64,000 nt of DNA from Acutalibacter sp. 1XD8-33 (lineage in GTDB: Bacteria; Bacillota; Clostridia; Oscillospirales; Acutalibacteraceae). The stretch's first letter is position 1, and every line of letters starts with the position of its first letter. The translations under genes were made by a program, and so were the position numbers. The notes below the pieces were generated by a model. The model saw only the letters and a list, made by a program, of their open reading frames with translations. It was not told the DNA's origin and searched no databases. Below are positions 17,606 through 26,200 of the stretch, piece by piece. Where the stretch lies: the NCBI RefSeq assembly GCF_003612555.1, contig NZ_RAZF01000004.1, positions 124,001 to 188,000 on the forward strand, read 5' to 3'.

Positions 17606-18240
17606 AGATGGTCCGAGTATTCATAACGACACTCCCGGAACCCCGCATGAAATCAAGGTTTTTCGGCAACAGACAAACACATTTCATCAATCAGATACTC
17701 CGACTAGGGCGTAGGTCAGATGTTCATAGAATTATCTGATTTACTTTTGTCTTTAGAATATAAGTTGCCATATCTCAAAGTAATTGGTCTGGAAAATGCA
17801 ATAGATAATAGTTTCTCTACTTTTTCGAGTGGGTGTTTCGGTGGATTATATGAGAAGCTGAACAGGTTTAAATATACTAAACGCCGAGAAGATTTACAGA
17901 TATGCAAACTGACATCTGCACGGCCATTACCTTTTTATGATCCCCAACCTACAAATCTCATCGGCGTTTAGTATATCCTATGGTGTTTGGTGTTTTTCGC
18001 CTCGATTCGGATTTTTTGCGCTAAATCATCTGCATCACCTCGTTCGTGGAGATGGCTTATTGTACTACCGTTATAGACACTGTGCAAATGGGAATTTTTA
18101 ATTAATAGATGAAAGTGCTGGAGGTGATGTTTTGCAGATGAGGTGTGTTTGACAGGGGGCGCAAAGTCTGCTTTATTGATAGTTGTACGGCATATGCTAT
18201 CTCCCCTCTGAAAGAGTTATGAGAAAACTTGAATAAAAGT
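17606..18240. other. AT-rich gap with a 105-bp inverted-repeat element
   Basis: No gene is supported here. Two overlapping short frames of 62-83 codons (17716-17907 minus, 17720-17971 plus) have no recognised domain or ribosome site. The clear feature is a pair of 24-base inverted repeats at 17872-17895 and 17953-17976. Confidence 0.5.
17872..17976. mobile_element. Possible MITE with 24-bp inverted repeats
   Basis: The left end ATATACTAAACGCCGAGAAG and its next four bases match the complement of the right end, which reads GGCGTTTAGTATAT at its outer edge, with only a few mismatches. The 105-bp unit has no coding content and lies in non-coding DNA. Size and ends fit a miniature transposable element or a long RNA hairpin. 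Confidence 0.6.
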
Positions 18241-19155
18241 TCAGTTTCGGCTAACTTTAAACGAGATATCACAATCTGGCATGGTAAAGTACCATCTGTT
18301 ATCTGTTCCTTTGTATAGGCCTACTTCCTGAAACGGTTCAATGACATATCCGTCAGATGGCTCTAACAGAATACTAATAATATCTCCTGATACCGCAGTC
18401 CATTGGCTGGGAGTAATAGCTCCTGGATATTCATGGTTATCAAAAGAGATACTGTGCTTTTCTCCTGAGCTATATGTATTACTATCTTTGGGGTAACTAC
18501 TATTCTGTGGTTTAACCGTAAACTTGATATCACATTCTGGCATAGTAAAGTACCATTTGTTATCTGTTCCTTTGTATAGGCCTACTTCCTGAAATGGTTC
18601 AATGACATATCCGTCAGATGGCTCTAACAAAATACTAATAGTCTCTCCCGATATTGCAGTCCATTGGCTGGGAGTAATAGCTCCTGGATATTCGTGATTA
18701 TTGAAAGAGATAATATGTTTTTCTTCAGGGATAAACGTATTATTGTTCCCAGGAGCATTATCCTGTGGATTAGTTGTTTGATTTTGCGCCGGTATCGGGC
18801 TGTGTTCGAATTTGTTATTTGTATCTGTGGAGTTATTGTTTTGTTGTTTGTCTGTGGGTGTCTTGCTCTCGGGGGGCAAGAGATTTTCAGGTGAGCCACT
18901 TCCATCAGAAAGAGCATCCTTTTGTTTGTTGTCTACCGGACTTTCTGTGTTAAAGGTATTATATTCTGGTTGTGTGTTTTCAGAAGAAACAGAATCTGAT
19001 GAGGTGACAGGGAGAGTCACACTATTTGCATCCTTTTCGGAAATAGTGTGGTTATCGGATTGATTATAAATAACTCCACTACCAAACAAAAATGTTAGCA
19101 AGGCTAAAATGACGCCAAGCGCAGCAATGATATTCTCTATTTTGTGTTCTTTCAT
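18241..19155 (-). CDS. Membrane-anchored protein with two near-identical repeats
   Basis: A 304-residue protein. The N-terminal membrane anchor (about 8-31, IIAALGVILALLTFLFGSGVIY) is followed by a long linker rich in Ser, Thr, Asn and Pro (about 32-140). Two copies of an 85-residue module start HIISFNNHEYPGAITPSQW and HSISFDNHEYPGAITPSQW, each ending GTDNKWYFTMPECDI-like. I recognise no family; the layout resembles an extracytoplasmic ligand-binding protein with a stalk. The start follows GGTGGAG. It is oriented with the phosphoesterase/VWA gene upstream but separated by 166 AT-rich bases. Confidence 0.7.
   Translation of the reverse strand: MKEHKIENIIAALGVILALLTFLFGSGVIYNQSDNHTISEKDANSVTLPVTSSDSVSSENTQPEYNTFNTESPVDNKQKDALSDGSGSPENLLPPESKTPTDKQQNNNSTDTNNKFEHSPIPAQNQTTNPQDNAPGNNNTFIPEEKHIISFNNHEYPGAITPSQWTAISGETISILLEPSDGYVIEPFQEVGLYKGTDNKWYFTMPECDIKFTVKPQNSSYPKDSNTYSSGEKHSISFDNHEYPGAITPSQWTAVSGDIISILLEPSDGYVIEPFQEVGLYKGTDNRWYFTMPDCDISFKVSRN
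18278..18727 (-). repeat. Tandem duplication, about 190 bp with 261-bp period
   Basis: 18278-18466 and 18539-18727 are nearly identical. The period of 261 bases equals 87 codons, so the frame is kept. Similarity fades in the spacers, as expected for a module duplicated recently compared with the rest of the gene. Confidence 0.85.
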
Positions 19156-19320
19156 TTTGCTCCACCTTCAAAAGAGCTTCAAATTAATTGCCATATCTCT
19201 TTTATTCAACGACAAAACTACTCAGTCTTTTTTTACGGCAGTTATCAAATAGTATTTACACAAAGGAAGAACAATTTTTCGATAAAAAAGTTTGAATAAC
19301 GACCCCGTTTCACATTGTAA

Positions 19321-20601
19321 TTAAGCTAATTCAGCTAACAATCTATACATGATACTTTCACCGGTTTGATTATTGTTAACATTATTATCCTTAACAACAG
19401 GTGTACTTTGTATGCTATTACCCTCGGAAACCATTACGCTTTGCTTTCGCCTAACATGATCTTTGATTTCCTTAAAAATAGTTTCGTAGTCTTCCGGTTC
19501 AATCATTTTGTAGCGTTCACTGAACATTGGTGGTACTTTCCCCATCGGGAACATATCTCGTAGCCTTGCCATATCAGTCCCTTTGCCAATACCCAAAGGA
19601 AATAAAAACAATTTCCCATTTTGTACCCGCTCCCGAACTTGTGCGAACTCCGTGCGAGGAGCGTCAGTGGGTGTGCCGTCCGTCATAAACACCAAGATTG
19701 GAGTATAATAATCGTTATCAGCATTCCGAAGATCATTTTGCATTTCATCCAGTTGCGCAAGTGACGTGCGAAGGCCATCACCCATTGCCGTTTCTGCCTT
19801 TTCAATTGTACACCTGCAAGATTGTATATCCAGGGCTTCGCAGTCAAGGAAATCATATCTTACACTCGCAAAACGGCTGTAAGTAACAATCGACACCGCC
19901 ACCTGACGACAAAGTTCTCGATCAAACTTCAACTCATTCAGAAGGCTACAAAGTGTTTCATTGAGTTTATCGATTTTTTTATAATGGGCATATCCGGGGC
20001 GAATGTCCTCTAAATTGAATAGGGTGAAATCAATTTGACATTGAGATAATGCATTAATATCTAGAATCTGGTTATGATTTTCTCCATCACTGATTAAAGC
20101 CGTGTTTACTACAAGGATGTTAATCAAATTATTCCAAGCTACACAATGTACTCCGCTTGGATCTATTATCCTTGAATCGACCACATCTGTTCCCCTGTAA
20201 AATTCACGCACAAAATCATTATAGTCACAAAATCCTTTGCTTAATTGATACTTCGAATAAACATTATAATGTCCTTCTTCTGAACGCAAGCATATATCAG
20301 AAATGGCATCTGCTCTGCCATCATAATAATCCACATCGTGGTTTCCAGGTAACAAAAAGACGTCTTGTTTGTTAATGCTGAAAATACTTATTAGCATTTC
20401 CAAATAATCCCTCGCGAGTGAGAAATTAGTTTCATATCTTTTGTGGCGAAAATCACCTGTCACGACCAGGAATTCCGGCGAAATAATTTTCGCTAATTCC
20501 ACATAGTCATCCAGCATCAATGTTGTATCCGCTTCAGGAAACACATGCAAGTCTGAGACATGAAGCCATGATGCCTTTATGTTGTTTCTACTACAAATCA
20601 T
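19321..20601 (-). CDS. Chimera of calcineurin-like phosphoesterase and VWA domain
   Basis: The N-terminal half (about 1-175) is a metallophosphoesterase: HVSDLHV, VTGDF and LLPGNHDVDYYDG supply the first three metal motifs, but the last GHxH motif is absent. From about residue 190 it becomes a TerY-like von Willebrand A domain (VAVSIVTYSRFASVRYDF, AMGDGLRTSLAQLDEM, LVFMTDGTPTDAP) that lacks the opening DxSxS metal motif. Each half therefore lacks one key motif, as expected if a deletion fused two adjacent genes. ATG at 20601 follows GGAGGT by 4 bases; an upstream ATG lies at 20616. The frame is intact; activity is doubtful. Confidence 0.75.
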   Translation of the reverse strand: MICSRNNIKASWLHVSDLHVFPEADTTLMLDDYVELAKIISPEFLVVTGDFRHKRYETNFSLARDYLEMLISIFSINKQDVFLLPGNHDVDYYDGRADAISDICLRSEEGHYNVYSKYQLSKGFCDYNDFVREFYRGTDVVDSRIIDPSGVHCVAWNNLINILVVNTALISDGENHNQILDINALSQCQIDFTLFNLEDIRPGYAHYKKIDKLNETLCSLLNELKFDRELCRQVAVSIVTYSRFASVRYDFLDCEALDIQSCRCTIEKAETAMGDGLRTSLAQLDEMQNDLRNADNDYYTPILVFMTDGTPTDAPRTEFAQVRERVQNGKLFLFPLGIGKGTDMARLRDMFPMGKVPPMFSERYKMIEPEDYETIFKEIKDHVRRKQSVMVSEGNSIQSTPVVKDNNVNNNQTGESIMYRLLAELA

Positions 20602-20647
20602 GTTTACCTCCAACATGATTTGGCATTAGTCACTTTCACTTATATTT

Positions 20648-20851
20648 TTACTCTAATTCTATTCTTTCTCCATTTGGTAACACAAATGCCTGCTCATATC
20701 CAACATTCAAAACCGCTGCGATTGCCATCATTTCCTCAAAAGAGACTGTGCCTCGCTTCAATTTTTTATTGAAATTTTGCGGAGTTTCTCCAATACGCTT
20801 ACAAAGCTCCGCAAGACTAATACTCTTTTTCTCGCACAACTCTCTTACCAT
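20648..20851 (-). CDS. Small XRE-family DNA-binding protein
   Basis: About 67 residues, essentially one helix-turn-helix: VRELCEKKSISLAELCKRIG, TPQNFNKKLKRG (recognition helix) and SFEEMMAIAAVLNVGYEQAF. I place the start at MVRELC because GGAGGT lies 10 bases before it; a longer start at 20869 would place that motif inside the gene. It is 46 bases upstream of the phosphoesterase/VWA chimera on the same strand and is probably cotranscribed. It may be a regulator of that locus or a remnant of a mobile element. Confidence 0.7.
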   Translation of the reverse strand: MVRELCEKKSISLAELCKRIGETPQNFNKKLKRGTVSFEEMMAIAAVLNVGYEQAFVLPNGERIELE

Positions 20852-20869
20852 ATCATATTCTACCTCCAT

Positions 20870-21431
20870 TATATAATTGCATTATAAATCATTCGGTTGA
20901 TAAGTGCAAGGCATTTATATAATAATTTGGTGATTCTTGAGGAAATATCAAGCGAGTGGCCGCATAACCTTGTGAAGTAGCACACTACCTTGCATTTCCT
21001 GACAATCCACCCCAATTACTACGAATTTACTACCAGGGGATCAGCTTTGATACGACAAAACACCGGAAAATTCGGAGATACGATTTTGTTCCACGCTTTG
21101 TATTAACCTCTAAAATCACATACTGTCCGACTGAAAAAGCCGTCTTTTCACTGTTGAAAAGGCAGCTTTTCTTATGCCCATACATAGCCGTCTGTTTCGC
21201 CGTAGGTGGCTAAATCTATGAAAGGAAATCCCAAATGGCGAAACCGAAAGTGTTGGACTGTGTGCTTGTCCCCGTTCAAGCGAATTATCTGGCGGAGGAG
21301 GATATGACAGGACTGATGGAGGGGGTACAGAGTTTTATCCCCAAAGCGTAGTTCATCTATATTGAAAACTGGCTACTGTAAGGTAATACCTTGCATAACC
21401 AATCTCCTTTGTTGTAATCTGCACAAAGGAG
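20870..21431. other. Gap with a terminator-like hairpin and a gene fragment
   Basis: Contains a hairpin near 21135-21171 (AAAGCCGTCTTTTC against GAAAAGGCAGCTTT). At 21235-21351 there is a 38-codon frame preceded by AAAGGAAA (MAKPKVLDCVLVPVQANYL...). The peptide has no family I recognise and is probably a fragment. Otherwise nothing is seen. Confidence 0.4.
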
Positions 21432-22550
21432 ATGATAGTCCATGCCATTTGTCTTGCTGGTACCCCATTTGCGACAGTCAGTAAAAAGTACCACATTTCT
21501 CTAAATACTCTCTACCGCTGGCGCAAAGAGTATCAGCAGACGGGGGATCAGAGTACTACGAAAGATTACTCAGCCCTCTGTCGCCAACACGAACGCCAAA
21601 GCCACATCTTACAGATTATTCGAATTCCCAATATCATTGATAATGTACCTCGCCGTAAGCGCCTTGAAGTTCTGGCAAGACTATACGAACAATTTGAGCA
21701 ATATAGCGTTCATGAACTGTGTGAAGCCCTAAATATCTCCCGTGGAACATTCTACAACCACATTTTCCGCAAGGTCGACCGAACAGAGTATTTGCATAGA
21801 CAGCAAGAACTTATGCTGCAAGTACAGCGAATTTTTGACGACAGTCAACAGCGCTTCGGGGCTGAAAAGATACGGGTCATACTGGCTGAGAACGGAATCT
21901 GCATAGAAAAAAACGCATTAGACAGATTATGCAGGAACTTGACCTGATCAGTATCCGCGAAAAGGCCAAAAGCAATTATCGAAATCGGCATACTTGAAAC
22001 GCAATTTGGTCAATCAGGAATTCAGCGTGACACGTCCCAATGAGATATGGGCCAGTGACATCACATATTTCAAGATCAAGGGCTATGCAGTATATCTCTG
22101 TGCTATTATCGACTTATTTTCACGAAGGGCAGTGGGATACCGAGTTTCCCGCAAATGCAGCACTCATTTGGTGACAGCTACATTCAAAGATGCGTTCCGA
22201 GCGCGGAGTAACCCCACAGATTTGACTTTTCACAGTGACCGTGGAGGACAGTATACCTCTGACACCCTTTTTAAGTTGCTCAACAGGGCGGCGTCAAGCA
22301 ATCCTTCTCCCGCTCTGGCCGTCCCTGTGACAACGCAGTGGCCGAGACATTCTTTGCTTCGTTTAAGCGGGAAGAAGCGTATCGAAGGGACTACTCCTCT
22401 AAGGCAGATTTTCGAAAAAGTGTGGACGAGTATGTGCGCTTCTATAACGAACAACGGCCCCATCAGACGCTGGCATACAAGTCGCCGGTACGATTTGAGG
22501 AACTTTATGGGCAGAAAAAGACACAGGCTTGTGAGAAAACCTGTGTCTAA
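21432..22550 (+). pseudogene. IS3-family transposase, frameshifted remnant
   Basis: The first frame (21432-21947) is the helix-turn-helix OrfA-like part: SKKYHISLNTLYRWRKEY, a second HTH (VHELCEALNISRGTFYNH) and QQRFGAEKIRVIL. After a frameshift near 21930 and a stop near 21996 comes the rve integrase core: NEIWASDITYF (first Asp), FHSDRGGQYTS (second Asp), then another shift near 22285 and DNAVAETFFASFKREE (Glu) with YNEQRPHQTLAYKSP. At least three breaks make it inactive. The order of domains fits the IS150/IS3 group. I could not define the terminal inverted repeats. Confidence 0.85.
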
Positions 22551-22705
22551 AAAACGTAGCTGGATAAATATTTTTTTGCAGCTTTTTCTTATTTTCAGAA
22601 ATATACCGTAGGCAACCTTTTCAGAAAATCCAGTCATTGCAACGGTTACAGAGCAAAACGGAGCCGCTTTTCGATAAAATAATTCGAAAAACGACTCCGC
22701 TTCAC

Positions 22706-23215
22706 ATGGTGGGCTTAACAGAGCCTGACCCAAACCAATACGACGCTATTATTCGCCAGAAAGTCAAGGTCATCCAGGCCGCGAAAAACTTCGGTCAAGC
22801 CGCTACGTTTATTATAGCAGATGATGCGGAGAGGCACAACCGAGAAATTGATGTGTTTGGGGAAATAGCAGTAAAACGTTTGAAACAACCATATCGCAGA
22901 GAGTTTTCCGAGGCTGACATCAAACAGATGGTCTCTGCCTATCAATCCGGCGAAACCACCACCATCAAACTCGCAGAGCGGTTTGGCTGTAGTAAAACGA
23001 CCATCAATAAACTGTTGAGACAACACGGAGTTGAGGTTACTAGGGCTAAAGCCCAAGCAAGGCTGAATGCTGACGCAGTGGTCGCTATGTATGACGAGAT
23101 GCGCACGACTGAGGAAATTGCTGAATGTTTCCACGTCCATCCGCAAGTAGTGATCCGCTGCCTGAGAGCAAACGGGGTCAAGATTAGAAGTCGATGGGAC
23201 TATGCCAAGAAATAA
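22706..23215 (+). CDS. Protein with two HTH segments, possibly 5' truncated
   Basis: About 169 residues from the ATG at 22706; the frame is open from 22637 but no ribosome site is visible for either start. The N-terminal part (DAIIRQKVKVIQAAKNFGQA, ERHNREIDVFG) is unknown to me. The C-terminal part holds two HTH motifs: FSEADIKQMVSAYQSGETTT with RFGCSKTTINKLLRQHGVEV, and RTTEEIAECFHVHPQVVIRC with RANGVKIRSRWDY. Such tandem motifs occur in DNA-binding proteins of mobile elements. The dead IS3 gene lies just upstream and may have cut off the true start. A related DNA fragment lies at 19284-19325. Confidence 0.55.
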   Translation: MVGLTEPDPNQYDAIIRQKVKVIQAAKNFGQAATFIIADDAERHNREIDVFGEIAVKRLKQPYRREFSEADIKQMVSAYQSGETTTIKLAERFGCSKTTINKLLRQHGVEVTRAKAQARLNADAVVAMYDEMRTTEEIAECFHVHPQVVIRCLRANGVKIRSRWDYAKK

Positions 23216-23219
23216 CACA

Positions 23220-23262
23220 AAAGCCAGCGGTCAGCCGAGGAAATTGGCTGACCGCTGGTCTG
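23220..23262. terminator. Bidirectional terminator between convergent genes
   Basis: CCAGCGGTCAGCC (23224-23236) pairs with GGCTGACCGCTGG (23246-23258), a perfect 13-bp stem between the HTH gene and the CHAP surface protein gene. Confidence 0.85.
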
Positions 23263-23273
23263 GTATGAGGGGA

Positions 23274-26200
23274 TTATTTTTTCAGATAGTTCATGAGCAT
23301 CTGTGCGACTTGGGCGCGGGTGGCAAGCCCTTTGGAATCGAGGATACCGTTGCCATAGCCGTTGATAACGCCGTTTTCTACAGCCCAGCGCAGAGCATCC
23401 AGAGCATAATCGCTGGCACTGTCAGCATCGCTGAAGCGCAGTTCTTTGTTGGTGGCGGCTGGCTCTCCGCTATAGCGCCAGAGCATCACAGCTAACTGCT
23501 CACGGGTGATGTTGTCGCCGGGGCCGAACAGTCCGTTGCCGTAGCCGGAAACAATGCCCTGCTCCGCCGCCCAAGCGACAGCATCGGAATACCATGTGCC
23601 GCCAGCTACATCGGAGAATGCCGAGCTAAAAGCCTGTCCGGGATTATTCTCCAGATTGTGAAGAACAACCGCCAGCATCCCTCTGGTCATGGGGAGGTTG
23701 GGACTGAAGATGTTGTTGCTGGTACCGTTGAACAATTCGTGTGCGCTGGCAAAGGCTACCGCATCTGCCGCCCAATTCTCGGCAGGGATATCAGAAAAGG
23801 GCTTGGTGTTGTCGATAATCTCCAGCTTGGCGGGGCCATCCAGGGGAATCGCGATTGAACCATCGCTGGCGACAGATTTGCGGATGATTTGGCGAGTGCC
23901 GTCATCGTGAACCAAAACGGCAACCGTTCCGGAGGCGCTTTGTTCGATGGGGACGGTCAGTGTGATGCCACCTCTAACGGATTCTATGCCCCGCCCTCCC
24001 GCTGTGATCGTGAGAGCGATGGAGTTTTCGCTGGTGTCTGCCGTGACTGTAACTGCGCCGTATTCGGACAGGTTGGACAGTCCGTTGTTGGTGAAGGCTA
24101 TATCGGCTACAGGGGTGGAAAGGAGAAGAGCGGCATCGGTTTTTTGACCAACCTCATCCAGAACATTGGCGGGAATCGTCACTTCGACTTTTGTCACATC
24201 GCCTTTGACTACTGGCGAGATTATAACTTGATCGCTGTCGTTGGACACGGCTTGCTCGATAATCTCATCAGCAACCGCAGATGAAATGGTGATTGTTGCC
24301 GTATCTCCTTTAGTCGTGGCAGAAGGAGATGCCGTGGTCGTTGTGGTGTTGCTGGTGGTTTCACTGGTGCTGACCGGAAGGGACGGTGTGGGGCTGGGAG
24401 TGGTTGTGGAGCCGCCGCTATGGGTGCCGCCCGGATTGGTCGTAGGGATGCTGGGAGTATGGTCGCTACTTGAGTTGCCGCCAGTATAAGAGAAGATAGC
24501 AACAAGGGTTCTGTCCGAATCGGCGGTAAATGTATAGCTGGCATTGGTGCTGATTTGTTGCCCGTTTTCTGACCAGCCCGTGAACCGATAGTTTTTGGAC
24601 GGGCTTGCCGCGACAGTTACGGACGCGCCGCTCTCGTAGGTGTTACCGCCGCTGACAGTGCCGCCAGCTGGGGGATTGGCGCTAACACTGATGGTATACT
24701 TGACCGGAGCCGGCGGCGTTGGAGGTTCTTCTGCCTTTTTCTCGAAAGTTGCAGTAAGTGTCCGGTCGGCGCTGACGGTGAAGGTGTAGTCGGCAGCAGC
24801 GCTGACCTGAGTTCCATTTTCCATCCAGCCCTTAAACTCATATCCGGCGTTCGGAACTGCGGTGACAGTAATAGAAGTATTTTCCTCAAACTTGTCGCCG
24901 CCAGAAACACTGCCGCCCACAGTCGGGCTGGCGTTTACGGTGATGTTATAGGTTGTTGGCGTTGGTGGTGTGGGAGGCGTTGGGGTGTCGACTTTCTCAA
25001 AAATGGCGGTGTAGGTCTGAGAGGCATTGGCGGTGAAGGTGTAGTCGGCGTTAGTGCTTACCCGAGAGCCGTCCAGCCGCCACTCCACGAACTTATAATC
25101 GTTATTGGGGGTAGCCTTGATAGTGACAGATTCGCCTTTCGCACAACTTTTGCCGCCGCTGACAGAGCCACCCTCTGTAGGGCTGGCGTTGACGCTGATG
25201 GTGTAGGTCGTCGGAATGGGTGGTGTGGGTGGATTCTCTTCCTTTTTCTCGAAGACGGCATCAAGTTCCAGATTCTCGCTGATGGTGAAAGCGTAGGTCG
25301 CATCGGAACTCACTCTGCGCCCGCCCACTTGCCATTCCACGAATTGATAATCAGTATTGGCGACCGCCCTGACGGTGACAGATGTGCCGCTCTGATAGGT
25401 GCCGCTGCCAGAGACAGTGCCTCCATCGGCAGGGCTGGCGGTAGTGCTGATAGAGTAGGTAGGGATGGCGATTTTCTCAAAAACTGCGGTGAGGATGCGG
25501 TTGGTAGTGATGTTAAATGTATAACTGGCGCTGGCGCTCACCTGACTGCCATTTTCCGTCCAGCCTTTGAACTCATAGCTACTGGCAGCGGTTGCAGTAA
25601 CTGTGACGGATTCGCCAGACTGATAAGTATTGCTGCCCGTCACAGTGCCGCCTCCGGAGGGGCTGGCATGGACATCAACTGTGTAGGTGACCGGAGTCGG
25701 TGGTGTGGGCGGCTCCTCGGTCTCCTTTTCAAAAACGGCGACGAGTGTGTGGTTTGCGCTGACCGTAAAAGTGTAGCGAGCCTCGGTGCTGACCTGAGTT
25801 CCATTTTCCGTCCAGCCTTTGAACTGATAGCCGGTGTCAGGGGTGGCGATCACTGTAGCGGAAGTATTCTCGTCATAGGTTCCGCCGCCAGAAACGCTGC
25901 CGCCCACCGAGGCGGTGACGCTAACCGTATAGGTTGGAGTAGGCTGTTCATCTTCCGCGAAAACGGCGGTGAGAGTTCTGTCCTTATCGACGGTGAAAGT
26001 GTAACTGGCGTCGGTGCTGACCTGAGTTCCGCCCTCCGTCCATTTGACGAAGTGATAGCCATCGCTGGGTGTTGCGGTGACGGTGATAGAAGCTCCGTCC
26101 TGGCAAGTTCCGCCGCCGCTGGCGGTGCCGCCCGTTGTGGCGCTGACGTTGACTATATAGGTTGTGGCTTCGGGCGCGATGGTGAGGTTTATGGTTGAAT

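Noticed and set aside
21235-21351. 38-codon small protein before the IS3 remnant
   Set aside because: It has a weak ribosome site only and no recognisable family; noted in the gap entry as a probable fragment.
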